Assembly (NCBI GenBank): GCA_000697665.1
Contig: KL197709.1
Coordinates: forward strand, 2,789,599 to 2,853,598
Length of the DNA stretch: 64,000 bases
Source of the DNA: Jaapia argillacea MUCL 33604
Taxonomy: Eukaryota > Basidiomycota > Agaricomycetes > Jaapiales > Jaapiaceae
Direction: 5' to 3'
In this document: positions 12,187 through 23,007 of the stretch, piece after piece
Layout of the letters: every line of letters begins with the position of its first letter
How positions within the stretch are numbered: position 1 is the stretch's first letter
Notes under the pieces: generated by a model
Told to the model about the DNA's origin: nothing
What the model saw: the letters and a program-made list of their open reading frames with translations, nothing else
Database searches by the model: none
Translations under genes and position numbers: made by a program

Positions 12187-13161
12187 TCTATCGTTCAAGG
12201 ATCGTACAGGCAGACAGTGGTGGTGCGCTGAGAACTTGGCGAGCAAAAATCTGCGAACTAACATACCATATTGGGCCAGATCTCCCAGATCTGGGAACCG
12301 GAACGATCGAAGAAAAACATATCAAACTCATGTTTTTGAAGGGGTTCGAATGTTAGGAAAACACAATCGTCTGTATTCTCCACTAAATACTACAAAGAAT
12401 AATAGCACTGCACACATCGTGTTCGACACTGGAATGAAAGACATCCCCCCTCCCACCGAACAACCACCAGCAGGTCAGAAACCACTTGGCCAAAGCGCCC
12501 ATCAAGAAAGCTCCACGAGCGCTTGTTGATGTCGGAGGAAGAAAATTTCATGCTGTACGTTGTCGCATCTTGCCGCAGCGAATGGTCTTGCACAATATCG
12601 ACACGGGTGAGAACAAGTCGTCGTGGATACCTCGCTTTCTCGGAATCTGTGCCTGTCGATATTCATGCTTCAACCAAGCGCCAGGGCTTCAGAAGACCAT
12701 CATTTTGAACAAAGCACCTTGGAACATTGTTAGCACGAAGACAGAAGCGATCAAGCTTACACTGCCTGGCGTGGGAGGAACACCTGGAAACTTGGGTACC
12801 CTGGAGTACTTGATTAACCACCGTCTTCATCACACGGCAAGATTCTTGTACTTGAAAACAAACAAGGTAGGAGAGCGAACGATTACAAGACATTAGGCGA
12901 GACGAAGGAAACTTGGAACTTGTTTTTGTGCTATTTGAACGAGTCCAGTTTTGCAGTCTTCATAGCAAGAAGAAGTGAGGTAACTTGGAGTTGCGAAAGC
13001 GGAGGACGACGACGAAAACGAAGACACTCTTCATCACTTGAACAATTTTTTTTGGTCCCGACCATTGCCCTTGCACTTGTCTTCGCACCTCGCACACCGC
13101 TTGTAAATCATGCGAGGGAGGACGCACACGCCGACAAGCCAGGCTATAGACTCTGTGGCTT
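12187..13161. other. Mostly intergenic; weak plus-strand frame at 12486-12896
   Basis: A 136-codon frame starts MAKAPIKKAPRALVDVGGRK. The VDVGGRKFHA piece faintly recalls the first strand of a K-channel-type BTB domain, but the following residues do not match, and no splice pattern extends it. I therefore do not call it as a gene. The last bases include the 3' UTR of the Tra2-like gene. Confidence 0.3.
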
Positions 13162-14318
13162 TCACCAGCGAGGAGGGGGCTCCGACCCGTTCGTGGCGGC
13201 AGCCGCGGGAGCGGGAGCGTCATATTCCCTGCCTTTTGTTGGGCTACTGCCACGGGGAGGGCTCCTAGAGTAGCTCCTGCGTCTTCTATACTCTGGCGAG
13301 TATCGGCCACCGCCTCCGCGAGCAGGCGCGGGGCTGCGACGGTCACGCCAGTCCCTGTTATCACGGCCATAGAGGTCCCGATCCCGGTCATAATCTCTGT
13401 CACGCCCGTAGTCCCTGTCGCCGCGATCATAGTCCCTATCACGATCATATCCACCCGAGTAACCTCCACCGCGGCGAGAGTCGCGGTACGAATCCCTGTA
13501 TCCATCCCTCGAGTCACGACCATAGTAGGAGTCTCTGTTATCCCGGCGGCGACGGTGACCCATGTATTCACCAGGGGTGGGGGCATGAGGGCGATCGGTG
13601 ACGGAGTAGTCAACACGAATGCGGCGACCGTTCAAATCCTGTGGAAACCGATGAGAGCAGGAAGGAAACATTGAAGGAAAGAAACCTACAACACCGTTAA
13701 GTTCTTTGACACAACGGGCGGCCTCGTCGACGGTACCCATAGTGATAAAACCGAAACCGCGCGAACGATCGGACTGCTAGTTTCCTTCAATTATCTGTGA
13801 CGAGTGGGTAAAGGAAGCGGACCGACCCGTTGATCATAGACAATAACGACCTTCTCCACCCGACCGAACCTGCTGAACTCTTCTTCGAGGTCGCGTTCCG
13901 TGGTCCGAATGCTCAAGCCGAATACTCCGAGAACGTTCGACGGGTTGGGCGCCTGTCGAGCCACGTCAGCACTTGGTAAACACGTGGGGTCTTGGGCGGA
14001 ACTCACGATGGGAGCGTGGGCCGGTCGTTTTGGCGGGGGAGAGGGTCTGCGTCCTCCGTATCTAGGGCTTCGATAGCCAGGGCTCCTGCTACGAGAGCGA
14101 GAACGTCCTCGTGGGGGAAGAGGGTCGCGGTCAGCGCCCGCAGCACCACCCGCTGGCGCCGTAGCAGGTGGAGGTGCGTTGTAGGCGTCGGAATAAGGGT
14201 CGACAGCAGGGGGAGCGGGTTCGCCGTACTGTGGGATGGGAAACACGTCAGTTCCGGATTCAAACAATTCGCTCGTCGTCGCCAACAACGACGAGCAACA
14301 CAGACGCGCACGCACCAT
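13162..14318 (-). CDS. Tra2-like SR/RRM splicing regulator
   Basis: Five coding exons on the minus strand: 14318-14316 (ATG only), 14228-14007, 13952-13827, 13776-13690 and 13638-13162, giving 304 residues. Residues about 1-75 are Pro/Arg/Ser-rich with an RS stretch (RSRSRSRSPGYRS). The single RRM follows: LGVFGLSIRTTERDLEEEFS holds RNP-2, VEKVVIVYDQ comes next, and RGFGFITM is RNP-1. The C-terminus is a long Arg/Asp/Tyr/Gly repeat (YDRDRDYDRGDRDYG) with a second RS part (RRRRSYSRSPPRG). This RS-RRM-RS order is that of Transformer-2, which binds exonic enhancers and promotes splice-site use. The initiator ATG directly abuts the donor GTGCGT; the intron is also open in frame, so a retained-intron form starting MVRARLCC is possible. 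It shares a 172-base promoter with eL18. Confidence 0.85.
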
Positions 14319-14490
14319 GATGGAAGTTCAGCAAAAGGCAGGGTTTGGCTTTGTTTGTCAGTTGTGGCGTAACCTATTCGTATCCTGCGACATCAAACTC
14401 AAATTTGTGTAACTGCATAGTTTTATCAAGCCTCCTCCGACATCCGACCCGTCGACAACAGCATAGACCACACCCCCGGCAAGATTAAAC
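14319..14490. promoter_or_regulatory. Shared divergent promoter, Tra2-like gene / eL18
   Basis: Only 172 bases separate the two start codons, so the two genes must share or overlap control sequences. No TATA box seen. CATCCGACCCG and short CT-rich runs lie in it. Both flanking genes have an intron right after the ATG. Confidence 0.55.
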
Positions 14491-15323
14491 ATGGTGAGCT
14501 CGCTGTCGCCCTCACCTACGAGGAGTCTTGGATTCTAAACCTCCGCTTTGTTAGGGTATCGACATCGAAAAGCACCACGTCAAGAAGGGTCAGCGTACCG
14601 CCCCCGTTAGCGAGGATCCCTACCTCTTGTTGCTTGTCAAGGTTCGTGAATTTAGATGTGAGATAATTGAATCGCAGCTGACGACTTTGCAGCTGTATCG
14701 TTTCTTGGCTCGCCGAACGGATTCAAGTTTCAACAAGGTCCCTGTGAAATCTCTACAGTCTTACCAGATATACTAAACTCCATCCTCTCAGGTTATCCTC
14801 CATCGCCTTTTCCTCTCCAAGATCAACCGACCCCCCGTCTCCCTCTCCAAAATCACCAAAGAGACAGCCAACGCACCCGACCTCGCATCGAAAACTATCG
14901 TCATCGTTTCGACAGTCACCGATGATATTCGTCAGTTGGAAATCCCCAAACTCACCATTGCCGCCCTCCGTTTCACAAGGGGTGCAAAGGAGCGTATTCT
15001 CAAGGCCGGAGGTGAATGTTTGACTTTGGATCAGCTCGCGTTGAGGTCGCCGACTGGTGCCAACACTATCTTGTTGCGGGGAAAGAGGAACACACGGGAG
15101 GCTGTCAAGCACTTTGGCATGGGTATATCAATTTCTTTCGTATCTCGTTGATCCTCTCCTCATTCCCCGTCAAGGTCCCCACAAACACAAGAAGCCCCAC
15201 ACCATCTCCAAGGGCCGCAAAGTCAGTAGCATTCTTCGCCCCCTCGCCCCTTTGCTTATTTTTTTCCCACCCTAGTTCGAGCGCGGTCGTGGTCGCCGAC
15301 AGTCCCGTGGTTTCAAGGTCTAA
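14491..15323 (+). CDS. RPL18: 60S ribosomal protein eL18
   Basis: Six exons: 14491-14493 (ATG alone), 14555-14641, 14693-14737, 14792-15122, 15175-15221 and 15276-15323. They sum to exactly 186 residues, the normal eL18 length. The protein begins [20 protein letters not shown] and carries [20 protein letters not shown] and [20 protein letters not shown]. It ends [15 protein letters not shown], all diagnostic. It is a structural part of the large ribosomal subunit, assembled in the nucleolus. All five introns use GT..AG and keep the frame. Intron 1 starts immediately after the ATG, a common place in fungal ribosomal protein genes. Confidence 0.97.
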
Positions 15324-15621
15324 GTTACCTTCAAAATCGACGTGGAGTCCTTGTGGGAGTTGGACGTGTCGAAGGGTCGCAGTATGCCATATGGGCCATC
15401 TTATATTCTCCGCTTATGTGTACTCATCTACGCTCAATGACCATGTATGCATCGCCCGGACGCTCGTGACCAAGTGGCAGCAAATGGAAGATTGTATGGT
15501 CGAATACTCGGTGAAGATACAGAAAGTATTTTTAGACATCGTTTCTCTAAGTACTATGATCAGCTAGGGCCATCTGCCAACAAGATGAAATATTTTTTAA
15601 AGCAAGCAAACACAAAATTAA

Positions 15622-17731
15622 TTACTTCTTGCCATTGGTGGCCTCAACACCCTCCCCCCTGTGCTCCAACCTCTTGAGCTCCTTCTCGATCTCTTCCACA
15701 GCATCCTCAACCGGCGGTGGCATATAATAGATCCCCGGCGTTCGGTCCCCAGGGGTGCCAACCGGTTCCCGAACAACCCCACCTGCCTTTTCCGCCTTCT
15801 TGACCCTGGCAGTTTGCAAACCTTTCAACCATGCCCTGCCACCTCCGTAGAAGAACGCGAAGACCGCAGCAATCATCCAATGACCGTACCACCCAATCAT
15901 ATGCCATCCGATCAGCGAGTCTCTTATGGTGAGTAGCATAAAGGGAGCTGTGGCGTAGTTGACTAGGAGGATCGAGCAGGCGATGCCGAGATAATCGTAA
16001 ATTTTTTTAGCTAGAGTAGGGGGAGGAGGAGGTGGCGATGGCATAGGAATCGTCATTCCTGAGTTGGACTTCACGGGCGGTGTGGGCCGAGGGGATAAAT
16101 CCACAGGGAGCAGAAGAGGTCGGATGTTGGCACGACAGAGACGTCCTGCAGTTTGGATGAACCCTCCAAGCAGGAAAGTGAGGTAATAGCCTCCAGAGAC
16201 ACCGTGCTTTTAGGTGAAAGCATGATTAGAATGGTGCCCAGCTATCGTGATAACCAGAGAAGGCTCACCCAGAGAGCACTCGTAGTGAAGGTTAGCATAC
16301 TGCTCCTGAATCCAGGCTTCTGGCCTTTGGGAGTAACACGCTTGTAGACGCACTCCCTAAGCCATACGTTGGTCTTCATGTTCCAGGAATCTAAAAGGAC
16401 CTTGAAGTTGGGCGCGAGCTCGATCGAGCGAATTTTGACATTTCTCGCGCCATCCCAGAGCGACCTGCCCTTCGAGTCGAATCCAGTGAAGCCGAATCCT
16501 GTCAAAATGGCTGCACCCTGTCGCCACCCGTTAGTCAGACTATAACACACTATGAATGTGGGTGGCCAACCTCGGTAAGAGTCCAGATGGCATAGTACTT
16601 GGTTCTCTCGAAGAAGCCACAGATTTGATAATACCCAAGTCTAAGAAAGAGACAAGATTCAAGATAGCGCAGGAAGAGCGACAAGGATGAACACAAACCG
16701 ATACCACAAACTCTTCTTCTGGAACCAAGCGGCGGTGACGACGGTATAGTTGAACGACCCATATAAAAAGATGTAAAGGCCGAGGAATACGAGGCCTTTG
16801 ACCATCTTCCCATATGCAACCCGCTTTCTGCCGTCCGGAACAGCTCGTTTCTTCTTGCTATCAAGGTTGGGAGATTGAGCAGACTTGAACAGAGACTCAT
16901 CAATCAGCGATTGGTATGAGTTGAATTCCAGGTAGGGGCCGACGAGAACACCGGGGAAGTAGAAACTAAGTGGAACGATGAGATGTATATATGCTTTGAC
17001 AGAGGTAAAAACTGACGCATAGCCTAGGAAAGCGAGGGGCGATGGGAATTTCGTTACTCGCATTTGTTGTTGCCACTTATCCAGCTCCTACGACACTATC
17101 AGAGTGGGTCCTTCAGGAAGAAACAAACTTCTCACCTCGACATTCCTCCTCCCATCCCAAACATTCCAGGCAAAGGTCGTCAGTTTCATAGTCAGAACCA
17201 TCTGGGGCCCGGTGACCTCAAAGGTTTCATAGCTCAGATCAAAGACAGCGCGAATGATGTGGCTTTATTGAAGCGTCAGTTTCAAGTGAAATCACGCAAA
17301 GGTTCCCTTACTTGATCAATAGGTGACCCATGACGAAACTGGGAGTGATTGTTAGGTGTTGGGTTTCCCGAAAAGCGATAAAAGGGCGTACGTGAAGGCG
17401 ATCCAAGGCATCCTCGGCCCCTGGACATACTTCGCAATGAAGTATGTGCCCATAGTGCTCGCCAGCAGTTGGGCAAACCCAGTCCATAGATTCAACACAG
17501 GTAAAAAGTAAAATAGAGCAATTGAGAGGTTGAAGAGATGCTTGAGATTTGGACTCGATGAAGGAACTCGGATGAACAAGCTTCCCAGAGGGTATGATAC
17601 GAGCAAGCATGTAATTAACTACGAAGGACGTTGAGCTTCTTGAATGGCGAGGACGAAACGTTGAGGCTCACCTTGACCTGGTCAACCGAGGCACCGACCG
17701 CCGAGGCCAATGGAACAAATAACGCGTCCAT
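15622..17731 (-). CDS. ALE1: MBOAT lysophospholipid acyltransferase (ALE1/LPT1)
   Basis: An ER membrane enzyme that re-acylates lysophospholipids with acyl-CoA. The gene runs from ATG 17731 (MDALFVPLASAVGASVDQVK) through about ten exons to the stop at 15622. Recognisable parts in order: PVLNLWTGFAQLLASTMGTY; TGPQMVLTMKLTTFAWNV with GRRNVE; GYAFYFPGVLVGPYLEFNSY, which needs an intron between GYA and FYFPG; NMKTNVWLRECVYKRV, carrying the conserved MBOAT Asn region; and TSALW/HGVSGGYYLTFLLG, where the catalytic His opens an exon just after a splice site. Several hydrophobic helices are visible. The C-terminal soluble tail (about 80 residues) is charged and Pro-rich. Length and motif order match fungal ALE1. 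Confidence 0.92.
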
Positions 17732-18663
17732 GTTGGCGTCCAACACCAAGCCCAGCAGCGTCGAAGGGTATATATATGGTGGTCAAAGTTTTGGGGAGGT
17801 CCAACAGCTATGACGTACAAACATCCAGATTTGACCGTCTTCCAAGTTCCAACGTGCTTCATCTGGTTGACCATCACTGTTCGCCGTATCGAATCCTACA
17901 TTATTGGCTGTGAACCAGACATTTCGGGCTTATACGGCATTTCTGGCAACCCCAAGCTTGATGTATATCCGACACTACAGGTGATATGGGGACTTTTGTC
18001 ATACTTCTCGACAACTTCTCGAACACCACGACTGCCGTGATCTGCAGAATCGCTCATAAATGTGACACCTTATCTCAGGAAACCGAGTTCACCCCAGCCG
18101 CGCTAGATTAACCCGCTTCCGCTGTCGCAAGGTGATGGGGTTGTGTGGGCACTCGTTATCTAGGCGCCGAGGAGCACAGAGGGGCATGTTTTCTTTTTGA
18201 ATATTGTGAAGATGAGCGGCCAGGCGAGGTCAATTCTTCCTTTCTGTGGTGTTGGTAGCTGCTTGTGCTCAGGTTTCGGACATCCCAATGAACCGTTGGT
18301 CTCGATTCACAGTTTAAGGTCAAGATCGTCTTTCACTGTGCCGCTGGCTCCCTGGGCTCTCAACGTTCAACTGCTGCAATTAGATTGTCCACAAGCATCG
18401 GACGCGTGCTATGTAACACCCGATATTCCTTGCTTAGCGTCACGGTTATCTCGCACTGCTCGCAGAGATACCTACTTCAGGTTCCCCCCTTTTGGGGAAT
18501 CTGCATCCGCTCGCACTGCCACCTCCTGAAGTTAATCCGCCCTACTTCTCTAGATGAGCCATCGAATGCGCCTAATTGTCGCCATCAGGAGGTTATATTC
18601 TGTGATGCCCCAACTGTTCCTTACCAACGCCTTCACTGTCTTGTCGCTTGAGCATAGACAGCC
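17732..18663. other. Intergenic, promoter region of ALE1 and of the first MARVEL gene
   Basis: No supported gene. The right end (from about 18180) is probably promoter and leader of the MARVEL gene at 18664. Confidence 0.4.
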
Positions 18664-19685
18664 ATGGTCGCATTCTTTCCCATCTTTCGGAGGGTGATTC
18701 TTGGTGAGTACATTTAAAGAATGATATCTAACGGACCCCTTAATATTCGAGATAGTGACCCTTCTGCTCTTCTCAATCGTTGTCTTGGGCTTAAGCGCCC
18801 ACATGATATACTTTACCGAAACCCACTATGGGGGCTACTTGATATCCTCTGCTCTCGCCATAGCCGTTTCTATTATCACAATTCTGGTTGTTTCCTTCAG
18901 GCGAGTGCCCAAATCTGATGGTTCGAAAGAATACCCTCACCAACTCTCGTTTCTTCATCTCAGCCTGGTTGTAGATTTCTTGCAGCAAAATGTGTTCACT
19001 TCCATAGTTGTGGTTGACCTGGCCTTCCAGGGTGCGCACACCGCAGTTTCCTGACCGCTTTTCGCTCATCTCTCCCTACAGTTGTCCTTTGGGCGCTTTG
19101 GGTAGCAACGGGTGCAGACACTGCTGATGCCGATAGTCAATCTTTTCCGGATGGATGTATTTTCATTGACCGTGAGTGTGTTAACCCCTCGCCAAATTGT
19201 GCGCCCAGGAACACTCTATCTTCAGGTGATGTCGACCATGCCTGTCGCGAATTCACAGCGATCCAAGCTTTCTCTTTCCTCAATTGGCTCTTAAGTAAGT
19301 CGAGCTCGATCTATGCACCACTTTCATAGTCCCTCGATGAACGACTTTTTCTTCAGTTATGGGGTATGCCATCACTTTGTTTTCCTTAGCAATTATCGGT
19401 CGAAGAACACACGGCGATCGCATCTGGACCTCAAGAATCCATACCCACCCATTTATGCGGGATTCACGAGACCAACAGGACGGTCAAAGTGACGATGCGA
19501 AGAAAGGAGGGACGTCTACCATGCGTCAGGATAAAGAGTCTGCCCCTGAGATATCCTCACCAACCCTTCCTACACTGCCAAAGCCGCTCCATCGGTCAAT
19601 AACCGTCGACTCACGCTTCGACAAGCTCGAGGGTAGTAGGGTTTCTTCCCTATTACCATGCAACAATCCCACCTACCCAGTTTAG
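18664..19685 (+). CDS. MARVEL-domain four-helix membrane protein, paralogue 1
   Basis: Six exons: 18664-18703, 18756-18900, 18964-19031, 19082-19171, 19226-19294 and 19357-19685, giving 246 residues. Exons 2-5 measure 145, 68, 90 and 69 bases, exactly as in the two paralogues downstream. That match is the main support for the splicing, including intron 2, which uses a GC donor (CAG/GCGAGT..CTCAG). Four hydrophobic helices are visible: LLLFSIVVLGLSAHMIYF; ISSALAIAVSIITILVV; VVLWALWVATGADTADADS; and AFSFLNWLLIMGYAITLF. This is the MARVEL layout of proteins that organise membrane microdomains. The tail (about 80 residues) is hydrophilic, with many Ser/Thr/Pro and no PY-rich repeats, unlike the others. 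Cellular role unknown. Confidence 0.75.
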
Positions 19686-19962
19686 TTGGAAGTGGCACGG
19701 ACAAACGGGTTCATATTTCCGCAGGTCCTCTTCTACACTTTAGTTCTGGGTTGATGATAGATTACACATGATAAGTACAAGTACAAGCTCGGCAAACCGA
19801 TAAATATCCTACAATTTTTGTTGTCGATGGGAAATAAAACCTCCTCTGTGAAATGAAGCCGATCGAGGTGCACCTCGCTCCGTTGGCCTCTATCGGTAAC
19901 CATCAGCACCAGCAACCGCCGCCATTGAGAGGTGCGAATTGAAGTTGAACCTGGGAACACAC

Positions 19963-21690
19963 TCATTCGTCGGCTCCAACTTCCTCTTTCTTTTCTTCCT
20001 TTTCTAGCTCGTCGACGCCCTCATCAACGAAGCCCAGCTGCCCCAACTCATCAGCAGTTAGCCTCATATAAACGGTCGTAACGCCCAAGCCCATTTGACG
20101 CTGGTGGCCAAGACGCACTCGTGTCGCCGAATCATCCTTGATGGCGATGAATGTGCCCGACGATAGTCGCAATAACCCTACGCCCTCTTCATCAGAATCA
20201 TCGTCGCTATCCTGACCGCCAGGCGACCTCGACGCAGAATACCCACTTCGTGGCTTGGTGCGAGCCACAAGTCGGCGTTCGGCAACGTGGGGATGCATTA
20301 ACATGAAAGAGGCGACGCCCCTGGTCTCCTTGGAGATACAACCGAATTGGATGAGGTGGCGTGGGTTTGTTAGATGACCACAGACGAGGTCCCACAATTC
20401 GGCAGGGAGGCGGGAGAGGCCGCACGTCTCGGGTAGGGGTAGTATTCGGTACAAGTAGCGTAAGCCCTCCGGAACCAGAAGGTCGAAACACGCTTCGAAG
20501 ATATGGGGGTCGTGGCGATTGAACAGTTGACCAAGAGCAGTTATCCCGGGAGTGGAAGGAGATGTGGCGAAAAATGAAGGGAGGTATTGTAGGGCTTCCG
20601 TGTGCCGAATCGACCAGTCTCCTCCCATATTTTTCTGAATCGACACGATGACGATGTGATAGAAAGAGAATGCTATCCCGAATACGGGAGAAGTGTCGTT
20701 GGACCGCTTTTTGCATTCCTCGATCAAAGTCACGACACAAGCCCTCCTATTACTCTCATCATCCAAATGAGTCGTAACGCGGGCGCAAATATCTCCTCTC
20801 ACCCAGAGGACTGGCTGGGTGAGATCCAGAGGTTCAGGTGCCGAGGCGAAATTCATGATCGATGAAAGAGCGAGCATGGGACCGGCTGAAATCTGGAGGA
20901 ACTGTAGCGCGAGCTTATGCATGTGGGTCGGGATTCCGTCGCGGTCGGTGTAGGTTTCCCATTCGAGTAATCGATGAGCTATGTCGCTGGATCTCATAAG
21001 GGAGCCGACGACTACCTCCCAAAGTCCGATTCGAACAGCCTCGCGATCCGACATCAGATTGTTGAGGGATAAGAGGTCCGAAATGGAGCTCTCAGCTCCG
21101 GGGCAGAGTCGTACATACTCTTCGATAGCTGTAACATCGACGACGGGAGGAGGCGACCTCCATTCGTAGCGATACTCCTCCGGCGTAGAGCGCCTATACG
21201 ATCGATGCCCATAGTGATCGAATCCAATACTCCCCAGGAAGATGTATTCAGGAGGCATGTTGTCTAATCGAAAGAGGGGTTCAGAGTCGACATGGAAAAC
21301 GAAGTGGTCGAAATCGATCTCGTATATCCATTCGATGAGAAGGTCGTTTTGAGGCTGTTCTTGCTGGATGGCGACATCGTGTTCTTCACTACTTTCGAGG
21401 ATCCCGTCGAGACGCTCTCGCATCCTCGTCACCCATCGTTGAAACCTTTTGGGGTCACGGGGGATAGTGGAGAGCATGTCGAGCCCGAGAACCCGCGGAT
21501 ACGAGTCATTGTGGTTGTAATACACGAAGTAGTATCCCCTGTGTCTGTAAACCTTGTAGCCTCGAGTTCCCATGTCTGGCGGCTCGATGAGAGTGGGAGG
21601 AAGGGAGGTACTGAACGGGAACGTTGTTACATTGTCTGGTCGCGGAAGTGGCTTGGAGTACGTGACATCCCAGCTCGTGATGTGTGACAT
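19963..21690 (-). CDS. Intronless F-box protein with N-terminal KVYRHRGYYF-type domain
   Basis: A single 575-codon frame. The N-terminus GYKVYRHRGYYFVYYNHNDS, followed by PRVLGLDMLSTIPRDPKRF, is a motif common in large gene families of Agaricomycetes. The function of that region is not known to me. Near the C-terminus LSRLPAELWDLVCGHLTNPR, followed by LIQFGCISKETR, is an F-box, which would bind Skp1 in an SCF ubiquitin ligase. Its C-terminal position is unusual, since the F-box is mostly N-terminal. The end is acidic and Lys/Glu-rich (DELEKEEKKEEVGADE). It sits between MARVEL paralogues on the opposite strand. Family members of this kind are numerous and lineage-specific, so a substrate cannot be given. 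Confidence 0.8.
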   Translation of the reverse strand: MSHITSWDVTYSKPLPRPDNVTTFPFSTSLPPTLIEPPDMGTRGYKVYRHRGYYFVYYNHNDSYPRVLGLDMLSTIPRDPKRFQRWVTRMRERLDGILESSEEHDVAIQQEQPQNDLLIEWIYEIDFDHFVFHVDSEPLFRLDNMPPEYIFLGSIGFDHYGHRSYRRSTPEEYRYEWRSPPPVVDVTAIEEYVRLCPGAESSISDLLSLNNLMSDREAVRIGLWEVVVGSLMRSSDIAHRLLEWETYTDRDGIPTHMHKLALQFLQISAGPMLALSSIMNFASAPEPLDLTQPVLWVRGDICARVTTHLDDESNRRACVVTLIEECKKRSNDTSPVFGIAFSFYHIVIVSIQKNMGGDWSIRHTEALQYLPSFFATSPSTPGITALGQLFNRHDPHIFEACFDLLVPEGLRYLYRILPLPETCGLSRLPAELWDLVCGHLTNPRHLIQFGCISKETRGVASFMLMHPHVAERRLVARTKPRSGYSASRSPGGQDSDDDSDEEGVGLLRLSSGTFIAIKDDSATRVRLGHQRQMGLGVTTVYMRLTADELGQLGFVDEGVDELEKEEKKEEVGADE

Positions 21691-21889
21691 GTGACCGTGA
21701 TAACCTTGGCGAGCCTTGGCGGTCTCGTTCGCTCAAGGCCGTCTGCCTTCAATCCTCTCGTGGGATCTTATCTGAGGTCCCCCTTCACTTTGCAAAGCCT
21801 GCTTTCCCTGTAGTTTCATTCCGTGGCATCCGACTCACAGGTCAGAACACTTACCTGGTTGAACACCCGCAACCCATCTTCATAAATGC

Positions 21890-22600
21890 CCTGGAATCAC
21901 AGATCCCCAACGATCACCATGGCTCAGAATGCCTATTCCGACAGGAGCCCCATTTATCTGCTCGAGACAATGCTATTAACTCCCCTCCTTCGCGTACGCC
22001 TGGGTCTCCCATGTGTGAGTCGTGCCCGTGATTCGCTCATAGTACTAGCTGGATCCGACCTTCTACACCATCTCCATGTCTGTCGGACATTCCCCGTTGG
22101 GCTGGTGAACCAACAACATCGATATAGGAACCTCCCAACTCCTGCTGCAGCGCGAACTTCTCCGTCTGTTTTTGGTTCCAATATCACAAACCAAAATTGC
22201 GGCCCGGAGAGTTGGGCAATATCGGACCAATCCATTCAACATCTCGACGCTGGTTTCTAATCGCCTGTCTCGTCGGCATTAAATCAACACGGCTGTGTGG
22301 GCTGCATTGGACTGTAAAACCGTTTATACTCATGGGCATTTGTCCTTTGCCTGCAATTTACCACGCCTTGTCAACGTTAATTTTGGAAGATTCGTTCTTA
22401 GGTACCAGTTGGGTTGTGCCTGGAATGTCGTATCCCTCTTTTGCAAGTCCTTGAACTCTAGACTGATCCTGGATCCTAGGAGTATTACTGAATGCCCAGT
22501 GGTTAATCCTCCTCACAAACCCGATCTGGGCCGAAGTCAATCCGAGTGTGTCACCGGTCGCTTAGGGACGTTCTTCTACGCCAAAGTTAACTGAACGCAC
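21890..22600 (+). pseudogene. Probable decayed MARVEL-family copy
   Basis: Pieces resemble the neighbouring paralogues in the right order. ATGGCTCAGAATGCCTATTC near 21918 resembles the first exon. NTAVWAALDCKTVYTHG (about 22280-22340) matches the third-helix exon (AAILWVFWLSTASYTAWAD). QLGCAWNVVSLFCKSL (about 22406-22453) matches the fourth-helix exon (QRGCNEWKTVMAFSFLIWL). The reading frame changes between pieces and the helices have lost hydrophobicity. I therefore read it as a relic of the tandem family, not a working gene. A strongly divergent functional member is the alternative. Confidence 0.4.
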
Positions 22601-23007
22601 AACACAGCACTTGTCAATCGCCGTGTGTGTACCTGTGCCCTCCCTCCCATCTCCTGGGCTGATAGCGAATATCGGCAAGTGCTCACCATGACTGCACAAA
22701 ATATGCACCTCCGGCTGGCGCTTTGGGGATGCGCGACGGTCACCTCTCTGCAGCGCCTCGAGGAAGGGGATGGAAGAGGGGGACTGCTTTACCGACGAAG
22801 CCCCATAATTGGAAAAATCAGTTCATATCGAAGGCTCTCAGCGCCTACCGCTGCTGACCACGCCTAAGATTGGAATCAAGTCAAGATGGCCAAGTATTGT
22901 TTGACGCCGACCCGGTGCCTGAAGCCCTTCAAAAAGCAGCAGTCCATCTCGTTGGTTTCACCCATCCCCTTCAGCTCCCCGCTCTGGTCCACCGAAGTAA
23001 TTCATAA

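Noticed and set aside
12486-12896. Possible BTB/K-tetramerisation protein (VDVGGRKFHA)
   Set aside because: Only ten residues resemble the first strand; the rest does not follow and no exon extends it.
13300-13520. Repeat-like Arg/Asp/Tyr tract as a satellite or CRISPR-like array
   Set aside because: It is the coding low-complexity tail of the Tra2-like protein.
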